From contig BROE01000020.1 of assembly GCA_036571765.1 (NCBI GenBank), positions 17,202,134 through 17,266,133 of the forward strand: a stretch of DNA of 64,000 bases. The letters are read 5' to 3'. Both the position numbers and the translations under genes were made by a program. The notes below the pieces were generated by a model. That model saw only the letters and a list, made by a program, of their open reading frames with translations, ran no database searches and was not told where the DNA came from. Below, one piece after another: positions 35,775 to 46,769 of this stretch (positions within the stretch are counted from its first letter, which is position 1; each line of letters opens with the position of its first letter). Origin of the DNA: Plecoglossus altivelis (Eukaryota > Chordata > Actinopteri > Osmeriformes > Plecoglossidae).

Positions 35775-36385
35775 ATCTCTAGCCTCCCAGTACTTTATCT
35801 CCCTAGTCCCCTAGCCTCCCAGCCCCCCAGCCTCCCAGCCCCCCTAGCCTACCAGAACCCCCACCCCCCCAGCTCCCCTAGCCCCCCAGCCTCCCAGCGC
35901 CCCTAGCCTCCCAGAACCCCCACCCCCCCAGCTCCCCTAGCCTCTCAGTACTTTATCTCCCCAGTCCCCCTAGCCTCCAGTCCCCAGCCCCCAGCCAGCT
36001 CCCCAGCCTCCCCAGCCTCCCAGCCCCCCTAGCCTACCAGAACCCCCACCCCCCCAGCTCCCCTAGCCTCCCAGCCCCAGCCTCCCAGCCCCCCTAGCCT
36101 CCCAGAACCCCCACCCCCCCAGCTCCCCTAGCCTCCCAGCCCCCCAGCCCCCAGGCTCCCAGCCTCCAGAACCCCCAGCCCCTCAGCCTCCCAGCTCCCC
36201 TAGCCTCCCAGCCCCCCAGCCTCTCCAGCCCCCCTAGCCTCCCAGAACAAATACAACCAGTCTCTAGAGGCCTCCAGCCCCCCAGCCTCCCAGCCCCCCT
36301 AGCCTCCCAGTCTCCCAGCCCCCCTAGCCTCCCAGTCTCCCAGCTCCCCTAGCCTCCCAGCTCTCCCAGCCCCCCAGCCCTATTC
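35775..36385. repeat. C-rich CCTCCCAGC minisatellite
   Basis: About 600 bases of variable tandem words such as CCTAGCCTCCCAGCCCCC and CCCCCACCCCCCCAGCTCCC. Very few G residues except in AG dinucleotides, so strand asymmetry is extreme. Confidence 0.9.
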
Positions 36386-36642
36386 CAGTCTCAGGGGCAG
36401 AAGAAAGCAGGATGATGTGGACCCCTAAAGATGGCTGCAGCTCTGCAAGAGGCACACACAGACTCCCTTCCCAGATACCTGACGGTGCAGGTGGTCTCCT
36501 CTTAATGACCCCCCCCCATCTCTTTCTTCCAATAAGCCCACAAGCCTCCGTTTGGACGCCATTCCACTAGAAGGAATCAAGTTCCTGGATCTCAAACCAT
36601 GCTTTTAGTTTGACACTCACTGTGACACAAACATCGAGAGAG
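36386..36642. repeat. Left flank of gap 2, duplicated beyond the gap
   Basis: The last 134 bases (36,509-36,642), starting in a C run and ending CATCGAGAGAG, recur immediately after the gap at 37,610-37,743, with a few differences near the C run. Confidence 0.9.
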
Positions 36643-37609
36643 NNNNNNNNNNNNNNNNNNNNNNNNNNNNNNNNNNNNNNNNNNNNNNNNNNNNNNNNNN
36701 NNNNNNNNNNNNNNNNNNNNNNNNNNNNNNNNNNNNNNNNNNNNNNNNNNNNNNNNNNNNNNNNNNNNNNNNNNNNNNNNNNNNNNNNNNNNNNNNNNNN
36801 NNNNNNNNNNNNNNNNNNNNNNNNNNNNNNNNNNNNNNNNNNNNNNNNNNNNNNNNNNNNNNNNNNNNNNNNNNNNNNNNNNNNNNNNNNNNNNNNNNNN
36901 NNNNNNNNNNNNNNNNNNNNNNNNNNNNNNNNNNNNNNNNNNNNNNNNNNNNNNNNNNNNNNNNNNNNNNNNNNNNNNNNNNNNNNNNNNNNNNNNNNNN
37001 NNNNNNNNNNNNNNNNNNNNNNNNNNNNNNNNNNNNNNNNNNNNNNNNNNNNNNNNNNNNNNNNNNNNNNNNNNNNNNNNNNNNNNNNNNNNNNNNNNNN
37101 NNNNNNNNNNNNNNNNNNNNNNNNNNNNNNNNNNNNNNNNNNNNNNNNNNNNNNNNNNNNNNNNNNNNNNNNNNNNNNNNNNNNNNNNNNNNNNNNNNNN
37201 NNNNNNNNNNNNNNNNNNNNNNNNNNNNNNNNNNNNNNNNNNNNNNNNNNNNNNNNNNNNNNNNNNNNNNNNNNNNNNNNNNNNNNNNNNNNNNNNNNNN
37301 NNNNNNNNNNNNNNNNNNNNNNNNNNNNNNNNNNNNNNNNNNNNNNNNNNNNNNNNNNNNNNNNNNNNNNNNNNNNNNNNNNNNNNNNNNNNNNNNNNNN
37401 NNNNNNNNNNNNNNNNNNNNNNNNNNNNNNNNNNNNNNNNNNNNNNNNNNNNNNNNNNNNNNNNNNNNNNNNNNNNNNNNNNNNNNNNNNNNNNNNNNNN
37501 NNNNNNNNNNNNNNNNNNNNNNNNNNNNNNNNNNNNNNNNNNNNNNNNNNNNNNNNNNNNNNNNNNNNNNNNNNNNNNNNNNNNNNNNNNNNNNNNNNNN
37601 NNNNNNNNN
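36643..37609. other. Assembly gap (967 N)
   Basis: A run of N flanked on both sides by the same sequence of about 130 bases. Apparent open frames across it consist of unknown residues and are meaningless. Confidence 0.99.
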
Positions 37610-38012
37610 CCCCCCCCCCATCTCTTCTCACCAAAAGCCCACAAGCCTCCGTTTGGACGCCATTCCACTAGAAGGAATCAAGTTCCTGGATCTCAAACCA
37701 TGCTTTTAGTTTGACACTCACTGTGACACAAACATCGAGAGAGGAGAGAGAGAGAGTCCTCAAAACAACATGGCTGATTCTAGATGGGAGATTTTGGGCT
37801 TTTGTTTTCTCACTTTGCTTCTGTCATCATCACACATCTCGGCCTTTGCTGCCTGCAGACGGCTGTTCCTGATTGGTTTTTCACAGTGTTGCCTCATCTA
37901 ACATCACAGTTTTCGGGCCAGAGATGGGGTTTGTAAACATTGGTTGGGTTTGAGTGTGAGCTTGTTTGATTGTGTGTATGTTTTTGTGAGTGCGTGTGCG
38001 CGCGTTCATGTG

Positions 38013-38044
<32 letters not shown>

Positions 38045-38215
38045 AGTGTGTGTGTGTGTGTGTTTGCAGTGAGTCACTCTAATCCTGACCGATAGTCACA
38101 GCCTTTTATGGTGCTGGGTAGACAAAGGTGTCGCCATGGCGCCCCTGAAGCAGCTATACCCTGTCGCCAGGAATCTGTCTGAGACTCTCCTCGCCTCTCC
38201 TAATCTCTATTCTGT
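37610..38215. other. Right flank of gap 2, unique sequence and GT tract
   Basis: 37,610-37,743 repeats the pre-gap sequence. Unique sequence follows, then (GT)n at 38,011-38,063. Confidence 0.8.
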
Positions 38216-38600
38216 CTCTCTCTCTCTCTCTCTCTCGCCCTCCCTCGCTTTCTCTCTCCGTCTCTCGCTCGTGCTTTCTCTCTCTATCTCTCTATCTCCC
38301 TTCTCTCTCTCCTCTTTCTCTCACTTTAACTCTGTAGCTCCCTCTCTCTTTGTCTGTCTTTTTTATATCTCTTTATGTCTATCTCTCTCACACTCTCTCT
38401 CTGTCTCTCTCTACCTCCATTTCTCTCTCTATCACTCTCTCGTGCTTTCTCTCTCTGTCTCTATCTCCCTTCTCTCTCCTCTTTCTCTCACTCTATCTCT
38501 CTCTATTCCTCTCTCTCCTCTTTCTCTCACTCTATCTCTCTATCTCCCTCTCTCTTTCTGTATTTTGTTATATCGGTGTATCTCTCTCTCTCACACACAC

Positions 38601-38631
<31 letters not shown>

Positions 38632-38640
38632 GTCTCTCTG
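38215..38640. repeat. CT microsatellite block and CA tract
   Basis: CTCTCTATCTCCCT-type polypyrimidine for about 380 bases, including a near-duplicate segment of about 50 bases at 38,470-38,550, then (CA)n at 38,596-38,630. Confidence 0.85.
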
Positions 38641-38689
38641 TCTCATTCTTCCCCTGTCTCCTCCTCTCAGCTCTCCATCTTACTGCAGT

Positions 38690-38895
38690 GGCCAGTCTAA
38701 GGGCCTCTTATCATCAGATTAAATCTCATTACAAAAACAACGAGTTCAAAGTGCGCCGATACTTTACAACGTGTAAATGCTAATCGGCGAGAGACGGCGC
38801 GGCCGTGAATGCCAACGACGGGTGGTACAGAACAGTCATTGTTGTCCGGAGCTGTCTGTATTTAGCCAGACGAGCTAGCGTTAGCAGGGATCTGG
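38690..38895. promoter_or_regulatory. Candidate conserved non-coding element
   Basis: A unique, AT/CpG-balanced island between repeat blocks. It contains GATTAAATC, CATTACAAAAACAA and TAAATGCTAATCGG words (homeodomain- and Sox-type cores). There is no meaningful open frame. Regulatory function is inferred only. Confidence 0.25.
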
Positions 38896-38904
38896 CTGGA
38901 GCCA

Positions 38905-39045
38905 GCCCGGGGGTTGGGGGGGGCGGGGGGGCTGTCCTTGTGTGTGTGGGGGGGGGGGGACAGTCGCTAGGTTTTCAAGTGACTTCTCAGGGGGGGGGCA
39001 GATCCAAACGGCTGCGAGTCCCCCCCCCCCCCCGCACACACACAC
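38905..39045. repeat. G- and C-homopolymer-rich segment
   Basis: G runs at 38,915-38,930, 38,949-38,959 and 38,991-38,998, and a C run at 39,020-39,033. Confidence 0.8.
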
Positions 39046-39284
39046 ACTCCCACCCTTCTGGCTGAAGCAGGTATTGACTTCAGCTTTCACAATAGCAGCC
39101 TTGTCTGGCTGGAGTGTTCCTCACCTCCTCAGCCTGGATGCTTCCATGGAGTTCTCTCTGTCCCGCTGTGTGGTGGAATGGGTTCACCATGCCAGAACTG
39201 CCTGCTCATTACAGCCTGGCCCGGGCTTTGGCGATGTGGTGGTGGTGGTTTTTCGTCTTAGGTCTTGCTAGAGAGAGTCAGGGC

Positions 39285-39520
39285 GTCACCGTGGGATACA
39301 GGTTGAGAGTGAGAGAGTGCTGTCTTCGCTCTGGGCTTAGATATTGAGAGTGAGAGTGCTGTCTTCCCTCTGGGCTTGGAGGTTGAGAGTGGGAGTGCTG
39401 TCTTCCCTCTGGGCTTGGAGGTTGAGAGTGAGAGTGCTGTCTTCCCTCTGGGCTTGGAGGTTGAGAGTGAGAGAGTGCTGTCTTCCCTCTGGGCTTGGAG
39501 GTTGAGAGTGAGAGAGCATC
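39285..39520. repeat. 39-bp minisatellite, about five copies
   Basis: Units built on GGCTTGGAGGTTGAGAGTGA plus AGTGCTGTCTTCCCTCT. Most are 39 bases, and some carry an extra GAGA that shifts the period. Open frames on both strands follow the 13-residue period. Confidence 0.9.
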
Positions 39521-40104
39521 TCCTTGCTGTGGGATGGAGCTCATCTCTGGACGTTCTACCAGGCTCCAGTCAGAGCAGCTCTCCTGCCCCACCCCTCCAA
39601 GTACCCTGACACCACCTGCAGGGCTGGGGGCCAGCTTGTGGCCCTCAGGGGGCCCAGAGGAGTAATAAGGAGCTGGGCCCCTCCTCTTTCCTCCAATTTC
39701 CTATAACTTCCACCCAACCCCAAATCTCTCTGGACTCCCTTATCCACACCAGCCCCCACCCACCTCCTTATTAAGCTGCTGCCCAACTCTCTGTGCACCC
39801 GACCTCTCCTTCACCCCACCCCCCACCCCCACCTCGCCATAAAGCAACAGCCAGCAGCCACACTCCACCCCCCCCCACCCCCCCACGCCCAACCTCCTGC
39901 AGTTCAGGCGGCCTCTCCCCCCCCCCCATGAAAGAGCCAGCATGAATAACAAGCTCCAGCTCCAGCCAGGCCTCAGACAATAGAGCGGGCAGCCATTCAT
40001 CTCCTCTGCTCCTGCGCTGCTGCAGGCCTGCCCGCTGACCCCCAGCCTCACTGGGCCCTCTCTCTCCCTCCCAGCCCCCTCCCCTCCCCCCTGCCTCCTG
40101 CATT
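39521..40104. other. Unique and C-rich sequence, no gene
   Basis: C-rich stretches with CCCCACCCCC words at 39,815-39,930. No coding signal. Confidence 0.45.
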
Positions 40105-40115
40105 GGTCTCTTTTT

Positions 40116-40160
<45 letters not shown>

Positions 40161-40360
40161 TCGTTCTGCGTTCTCTATCCTTCTCTCTCTCTTTCCGTGT
40201 CTCTCTTGTTTCATTCTTTCCTCTCTTTCTCTCTCTCTGTTCCTCTGTCTCTTGATCTCCGTCTCTATCCTTCTCTCTCTCTTTCTGTGTCTCTCTTACT
40301 CTCTTTCTCCTTTTCTCTCTTTCTCCAACCTTCTCTCTCTCTCTCTTAGTAATGGGCCTG
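40105..40360. repeat. (CT)n microsatellite
   Basis: Pure CT at 40,118-40,155, then CTCTTTCTCTCTGTGTCTC-type sequence. Confidence 0.9.
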
Positions 40361-40703
40361 GAAATTCAAAGCGAAGTGTGTGTGTGTTTGTGTTTGGGAG
40401 AAAAGGTGAGGTGATTGTCTGAGTGTAGGAAAGAGAGAGAGAGAGAGAGAAAGAAAAGAAGGGAGACAATGGGTGCGAAGGAGAGAGGAAGAAATTGAAT
40501 CAGTTTATAATACAGCCGTCTGATAACATGTAACCAGCACATGGTGAAGCCGTCATTAGCATAGAAATGCGTGTGGAGATTTTGGCGCACGCTGGGGCGA
40601 CGGACCTGATGAGGCTAAATATGGACAGTTTTTGCCCAGCCCAGTCATTGGTGTGTGTGTGTGTTCAACCCCCTAACGATTCCCCCCTCTATGTGATTCA
40701 CAG

Positions 40704-40978
40704 GTCTGAAAGGTCGCTCCAACAACGGCCCTCCCAACAACGGCCAGACCAGCCCTCTGAAGCGCTGCGACAACAGACCGGGGGGACGAGGAGCGGAGAG
40801 AAGAGAAGAGGAAGAGAGGCAGAGAGAGAGAGACAAAAGCAGAGAGGAGGCCTCCCAGCCAGGGAGGGAGGGAGGAGGAGGAGGAGGAGCGAACGGCTTT
40901 GTGGCGGAGCAGGGGTGCATGCGGACCCCCAACACCAACTTCCTCTTTCTGTGTGAGTGACAGCGAACAAAGGCAGGA
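40704..40978 (+). other. dag1: dag1 5'UTR segment of first coding exon
   Basis: A textbook acceptor precedes it: a CTAAC branch-like word near 40,672, a pyrimidine tract and AG at 40,702-40,703. The sequence up to the start codon has an in-frame stop at 40,958, so coding does not continue upstream. This implies at least one further 5' exon upstream. It contains purine-rich GGA repeats at 40,790-40,890. The exact transcript boundary is inferred. Confidence 0.5.
40919..40960 (+). CDS. Upstream ORF of dag1 (13 codons)
   Basis: ATG at 40,919 is the only ATG between the inferred acceptor (40,703) and the first main-frame ATG. It opens a 13-codon frame ending in TGA at 40,958-40,960, 18 bases before the ATG at 40,979. 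Its context is weak (T at -3, C at +4), so many ribosomes would pass it. If translated, it would reduce or redirect initiation on the main frame. Confidence 0.4.
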   Translation: MRTPNTNFLFLCE

Positions 40979-41389
40979 ATGCGTAATAAACGGAGAGGTG
41001 CTCCGGAGGAGGAGGGGGCCGCTGAGGGGGCCCCCGGCCCCAGGCCGAGGATGGGCCTGGGCAGGACTAATGTGATGGCTGCGTTGCTGGGGCTCCTGGT
41101 GGCCCTGTCGGGGGCCCGAGCCCAGAACGCTGCCCAGGACGATGTGGTGATCGTCGGGGAGATGATGGGAGGAGGAGCCGGGCTTCTGGAAGCCTCCATG
41201 ACCTCCTCCCTGCTGACGGAGCTGCAGGAAGCTGCCACCGCCACGGGCACTGCCGAAGCCACGCCCCCGGGCGGGGCCGCGGCCGCACAGGCGGCAGGCT
41301 TCCCAGACTCCTCGGCGGTGGTGGGCCGGGTGTTCCAGATGAAGCTGCCAGCCAAGATGGCGGATCTCCCCGACAACAGCGCGTTCAAG
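40979..41389 (+). CDS. dag1: Dystroglycan, coding exon 1 (signal peptide and start of N-terminal domain)
   Basis: Encodes residues 1-137 of the dystroglycan precursor. Residues 33-46 are hydrophobic and are followed by an A-R-A/Q signal-peptidase-type site after residue 48. Next come the family-typical LEAS-M and P-D-S-S-A-V-V-G-R-V-F segments, which open the N-terminal Ig-like domain. The exon ends on a complete AAG codon at 41,389 with donor GTGAGA at 41,390 (phase 0), the same point in the protein where mammalian DAG1 is split. I took the first in-frame ATG (G at -3). The ATG at 41,051 (residue 25) has a stronger context (A at -3, G at +4) and would place the signal peptide at the very N terminus. 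An alanine/proline-rich insert around residues 92-106 seems specific to this protein. Confidence 0.9.
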
Positions 41390-42424
41390 GTGAGAACTCC
41401 CCCTCCCTCCATCCCCCTACCATGCACGGTATCTGCAAAGCATCTCTTAACAAGCCCCCGCCCCCCCAGAATCCATTTCCCCAGGAGAGCTTCTCCGTCC
41501 GGTCATTCCGACCTGCTCAATCACACAAACATCCCATAATAGTAGAGTAGCGGGGCGGCGGAGCAGATGTGAGCTCCGCCCCTTCCCTATCTCGACACGC
41601 TTCTTAAGTGTCAGGTGCGCCGCCAGCGTGCCGACAAGCAGCTGGGAGTTGTCTAAGGTGGCGATCAGAGAGCCAGTCAGTCGTCGAGCGAAACAGATGC
41701 GCCCGCGATGAGTCATCATCATCAGATACATGTTTTACCAGATGTAATGACAGAGTAGCTGAGCTCGAATGGCTCTTCTGGGCTCCCTGCTCCACAGCCT
41801 GGAGCACAATCATGTGTGTTATTACATGTGGAGAGAAGCGGAGGGCGATTGGCGACGAGCTATCTTAGCGATGAGCAGAAACCCTCCCTGGTTCTAGTCG
41901 CAGGAAGGGATTCCGTGCTCGCGGCGGACGAAGCCCGAACCCGTTTGGGATGTTCGAAACCGAAACCCCGGCGATATGATCATTGATTGATATATACCGT
42001 GAGACAATTCCTTGGTAGTAAGATCTCCCTGGTCACCCCACAGAGATGCCCCCCCACCTCCTCCCCCCAAGCTTAGGAGCGCAGGGCAGAGCAGGGAGCA
42101 GGCCTGTGCGAGAGCTGGGACCTCATATACATGAAGGACGAGTGTCAGAGCCCTGCTGGACTCCATAACAGACTGGCCTCCACCTCACTGGCTGCCCAGA
42201 GCAGTAGAGCAGCCTTAGCTAGACACGTACGCGCCTGAAGCGTGTCAGTTCTTAAGTAGACATGATGTGAGGCAGACGTGATGTGAGGAGGACAGTACAG
42301 CAATGTACCTTATCTGAGATCTGCAGTGGTCTGTGGCAGGGACCTTGTTTGGGGCACCAAGGAGGAAGGAGGGTGTCCTGGGGGGTTACACAGGAGGACG
42401 CCTGGCATGTTCGTTCATCTCTTC

Positions 42425-43230
42425 ACCTGTGTGTGTGTGTGTGTGTGTGTAAACGTCGAGGCTCTGCGTCCCCCGTCCCCCCCTCCTCAAATCTCTTTTC
42501 TGCTCTGTCATACTCTGTCAGATCCACCTCACCCACTTCAACACAGCAGCTCCTTTGTGCCTGCTCGGGAAAATCGGCCTTGACAGCTGTGCTGTAGAAT
42601 GCCAACACCCAGCGCTCGGCCTCTCTCCCTTCGCCTCTCTTTCTCTCGCACAAAGCGCGGGAATACAGCTGTTTCCACCCGAAATGCAGCGGGCGGGGGG
42701 CTGCTCGCTGATGATGTTGGTCACGCTGCGTGGGGGAATGTGTGCCGGCGTAGGGGTGGCGGGCAGAGAGGGAGGGGGGGAGGGAGGGGAGGGGGTCACA
42801 GGCTGGTTGTCGCAGAGGGAGGAAGCATGTCGCTGGTGGAGGAGGAGGGACGACTACGGAGTTCTTTCGTTTTTTTGGAGCAGGAGAGGAGAGGAGAGGG
42901 GAGAGGAGGAGAGGGGAGAGTGGGTATAGGAGGGCAGGGGAGAGGGGTACAGAAAGGAGGGGAGGAGGAGAGAAGAGGAGGGCAAAGAGGAGAGATTAAG
43001 GAGAGGACTCGAAGGCATTCACGGTTGTACGGAAGGTGGGAGAGCGGTGAGTTCGCCTAGTTATGGCTGGAGATAGCATTAGTCTCAGCCTGCTGCCTCG
43101 TCTTGTAGGGAAGACGAGGAACGCGGAGGGAGGGGAGAGGGACAGGAGGAGGGAGGGGAGGGGGAGGAGGGAGGGAGGGAGGGAGGGGAGGGAAGGGAGG
43201 GAGGGGAGCACAAGAGCGGGGAGAAGGAAG
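42425..43230. repeat. Intronic GT and GGA/GGGA repeats
   Basis: (GT)n at 42,429-42,450, G-rich GGGAGGG at 42,764-42,800, GAGGAGAGG at 42,880-43,000, and GGGAGGGAGG at 43,120-43,210. Confidence 0.8.
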
Positions 43231-43869
43231 GAAATCGAGCAAAGAAAAAGCCAGCATTTCTGCGTAACACGCAAGCCTGAATGGGCCTCTGCCGATGCTA
43301 TAACTGCGGCTGATGGCTGACTGCTTGTGTTGTGGAGCCCTGCTGCAGCCCTGCAGAGTCTGGGAGGTGAGTCGCTCAGCCAGGTAGCGGCAGAGCTACA
43401 CAAAGAGCCCTGTCAGGAGACAGGGACCGAAAGGAAGCCGGTAGCCCATAGTTACAGACGGAGTCATCTCTGGTGGTGGTCTGGTTACTCATTTCCGAAG
43501 TAATGAGCTCTACTACTGATGTAATGCTCTCTCCATCCTTTCGTACCTGTCCACAGCTTACTACGCTTCGGCGCTCGCACCAGGTCAGAAGAAACCCATG
43601 TGTGTGTCGGTTGTGATTAGGGTGCACAAAAAGGTCGTGAGTTGTGTGTTAATGTAAACTGATCGTGTAGTGGGTAAATGAGATATGCTCAGTAGATGAG
43701 AGGGTGAGTCTGTCTATCAACTGCATCTCATTTATTATATGCGAATCTCTGCTTGCCCATATCCTCTTTTAAATAAGTGGCCACATTGTATCTACATTCC
43801 TCCCACAGAAACACTGAACTAAACTGGTTTTAACGTAAACCGGGCCTGCTCTGTGAAATGTTCCACAAC

Positions 43870-43921
43870 CGTGTGAGAGAGGGACAGAGAGGGAGGGAGA
43901 GAGAGAGGAAGAGAGAGGGAG

Positions 43922-43968
<47 letters not shown>

Positions 43969-44000
43969 AAGAGAGAGAGAGAGAGGATCCGGCAGTTAGT
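43870..44000. repeat. Intronic (GA)n microsatellite
   Basis: Pure GA at 43,928-43,962, flanked by GGGAGGGAAGAG words that recur on both sides. Confidence 0.9.
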
Positions 44001-44124
44001 GGTTGTGCAGAGGGATGTGTGTGTTGTTCTGGACATGGTCTGCTCTGTGGTACTGAATGCTTTGTGAGTGAGCTGTTATGGTTTCCATGTCCCACCTACC
44101 CAGCCTGGCATGCTCTCCCTTACT

Positions 44125-44696
44125 TCCCTGCCTCTCTCTCCCTCTCCCACCCTCTCTCCCTCTCCCTCTCCCACTCCTTCTTCCTCCTTTCTCTCTCCTT
44201 CTCCCACGTCTCTCGCCTCCTCCTTCTCTTCCTCTCCAACCTTGCTCTCTCTTGCTCCCTCCCTCTCCTCCTCAACTTCTATCCCACTCCTTCTTTCTTT
44301 CTCTCACTCTCCCTTCCTCCCCTCCGCGTTCTTTTTCTTCTCTCGCTGCCTTCTATCATTTTTTCATCATCCCTCCACCCCCTAGCTCTATCTCCATACT
44401 CTTGTGTCTCTCGCACCCTATCTCCCGCTCCTACTCTATCATCTCTTTTTCTCTCCCTCACACTCTCCTCCTCTCTCTCTCCCTCTTCTTCTGTTCTTCC
44501 CCATCTTCATAGCCGTCCTCTTTCTCTGCGCTCTCTCACATCTTTTCTGTATGTGGTGTAATTATGTGTGGGTGGTGTTTGCAAACTTGGATTGTGTCGT
44601 GGGGAGCTCCTCTGTTATTCCAGTGTGTGTGTGTGATGGTGTGTGTGTGTGTGTGCTGATCGTGTGTAAGTTGTGTAGTGTGTGTGGTGTGGTGTG

Positions 44697-44730
<34 letters not shown>

Positions 44731-44813
44731 GTGCATATCTGCAGACTCTTTTCCAGAACCACTCTCTCCCTTGTCTCACTTGCTACACTCAATTCCTTTC
44801 TCTCGCTCTCTCT

Positions 44814-44849
<36 letters not shown>

Positions 44850-44860
44850 TCTTCTATCTC
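44125..44860. repeat. Intronic CT, GT and CT repeats
   Basis: CT-rich at 44,130-44,520, GT-rich at 44,622-44,730 with a pure run at 44,699-44,729, and (CT)n at 44,805-44,846. Confidence 0.85.
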
Positions 44861-45204
44861 TCTTTTCATTTCTCCTTCATCCCTCGTTCTTCCGTTCTCT
44901 GTGTTTCTGCCTTTCTGCCTTTCCTTTATCGGAACACAAAGCGGCTCACTGAGAACCAGCTAGCCTTGGCACCACACTAGCGGAAAACTTGTATTAGTGG
45001 CAAACCCAAGATAAAAAAGAGAAAGGAGGAAGATGTGAGTCACCAATCACTCCTGAGCAGCAGCCAATCAAGTGTCAGGAAACGCCCTCAACTCCTCCTC
45101 TGCTTGGTATGATTTGTCCTGCTGTAGCTTGGCAACCTCTCGTTTTTAAACAGTTGGCAATATCAATTCCGGCAGTTTTGGTTACAGCGCTAAGGTTGCT
45201 AAAC

Positions 45205-45313
45205 CTTTTGTGCGTGAGTGCGGTGGTGTGTATGTGTATGTAAGAGAGTGGGCGTGTGTGAGCGTGTGTGAGTGTGTGAGAGAGAGAAAGTGTGTGTGTG
45301 AGTGTGTGTGTGA

Positions 45314-45366
<53 letters not shown>

Positions 45367-45532
45367 TGTGTGTGTGTGTTAGAGAGAGAGAAAGATAGTG
45401 GGTATGTGTGTGTGAGCGTGCCTGTGTGTGAGAGAGAGAGTGGGTATGTGTGTGTGTGTGTGTGAGAGAGAGTGGGTGCGTGCGTGTGTGTGTGTGTGTG
45501 AGAGAGAGTGGGTGCGTGTGTGTGAGTGAGTC
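45205..45532. repeat. Intronic compound (GT)n/(GA)n microsatellite
   Basis: Alternating GTGTGTGAGAGAGAG blocks, with units of about 35 bases ending in GTGGGTGCGTG towards the right side. Confidence 0.9.
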
Positions 45533-45672
45533 ACAGCATCGGTTAGCATTCTGACACTGCCACCCATGTTGGGGCGTGTGTTTGTTTCAGTAATACAAGC
45601 AGCACCATATTTTTAGACTGAAACTGGGAGGTTATTCGAATAGCTGGGCCATGACGTTCTGGACCTCGATGC

Positions 45673-45686
45673 CCAGTAGGGGGCAC
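45673..45686 (+). promoter_or_regulatory. CTCF core motif match
   Basis: CCAGTAGGGGGCAC matches every position of the consensus CCASYAGRKGGCRS. It lies in unique sequence inside the dag1 intron. The motif alone does not prove occupancy. Confidence 0.4.
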
Positions 45687-45994
45687 TAGAGATCTAGATT
45701 GGCTGGAGGGGTTGGTGTGACCCTGGGCCCTCTACATTAGCAACCTGACTTACGTAGCAGCTAGTTGGCTGTGGTCTTAGCTGTGGATGTGCAGTAGGTC
45801 GACCGGTGGAGATGGTGGAGGTAGGTAGGTATGAGATGACAGATGGAGTCAGGTAGATAGTAGGTGTAGGTAGATGCATCCACACATCCACGGCACATCT
45901 TCTAACCACACGCCTCGCTTCACTTCAAAGCACACGGCCGATCTCAGCCAATCGCCCTTCAAACACAAACAACCCACAACAATGCCTTCACTCA

Positions 45995-46315
45995 CACACT
46001 CACACACACACACACACACACCCACACACACACACACACCAGTCATTGTAACTTCGTGGCCCCTGTCCTCAGAAATCCTCTCGGCAGCGTTAGTACGATG
46101 CAGAACCGAAGTCTTCCTCCCCCTCCACTGCCTCAGTCCATCCAGACGTCTCTAGGCTGGCGAGGCAGCGCTGCTATCCCAGCGAAGGAGCTCCCTCTGG
46201 GGCAGGGTCACACACTGCTGCTCCTGGTGACTCAGTCAGCCTGGTTCACCTCGGCTCAGATACAGGGATGGGCTCAGAGTTCAGACAAGGACTCTCTGGC
46301 ATATTATGCACTACA

Positions 46316-46351
<36 letters not shown>

Positions 46352-46355
46352 TTGT
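45995..46355. repeat. Intronic CA and GT tracts
   Basis: (CA)n at 45,994-46,038 and (GT)n at 46,319-46,349, with about 280 bases of unique sequence between. The two runs are complementary. Confidence 0.85.
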
Positions 46356-46769
46356 ATGTTCTCATATATTTTACATAGTAGCCAAGAGTGTGTTTGTGTT
46401 TTGTGTCCGCGTGTCTGTTTGTGTGGTTCTTGGCACATCACGCAACAATCACAAACAGCCCCAGGACGCCGCTCTGATTGGCTCGTCAATAATGTGTTCC
46501 TCATGCTGCTGAATATGCGGCGACATCAGGCCCCGCCCCCAGATGCAGCCTGCTGTATTTATAGCCTTCTTTTCCAGGATCCAGGATCCAGGAGCCTGGC
46601 ACTGGCTGACTCTGGCAGGGCCCCTGCCTCCCTCCTCGGGGCTGCAGAGCAGAGCTGCCTGGCTCCATGCTAGGGAAGAGGGAGATATAAATGTTTAATG
46701 GTAGAAAATGGGCTTGAAGACCTACAGGCTCTCATAAACATCCGTCTGTAAGCTGCCTCTCTCGGTGTG

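Noticed and set aside
36567..37671. Open frames of 330-358 codons across the gap
   Set aside because: Nearly all residues are unknown because of the N run.
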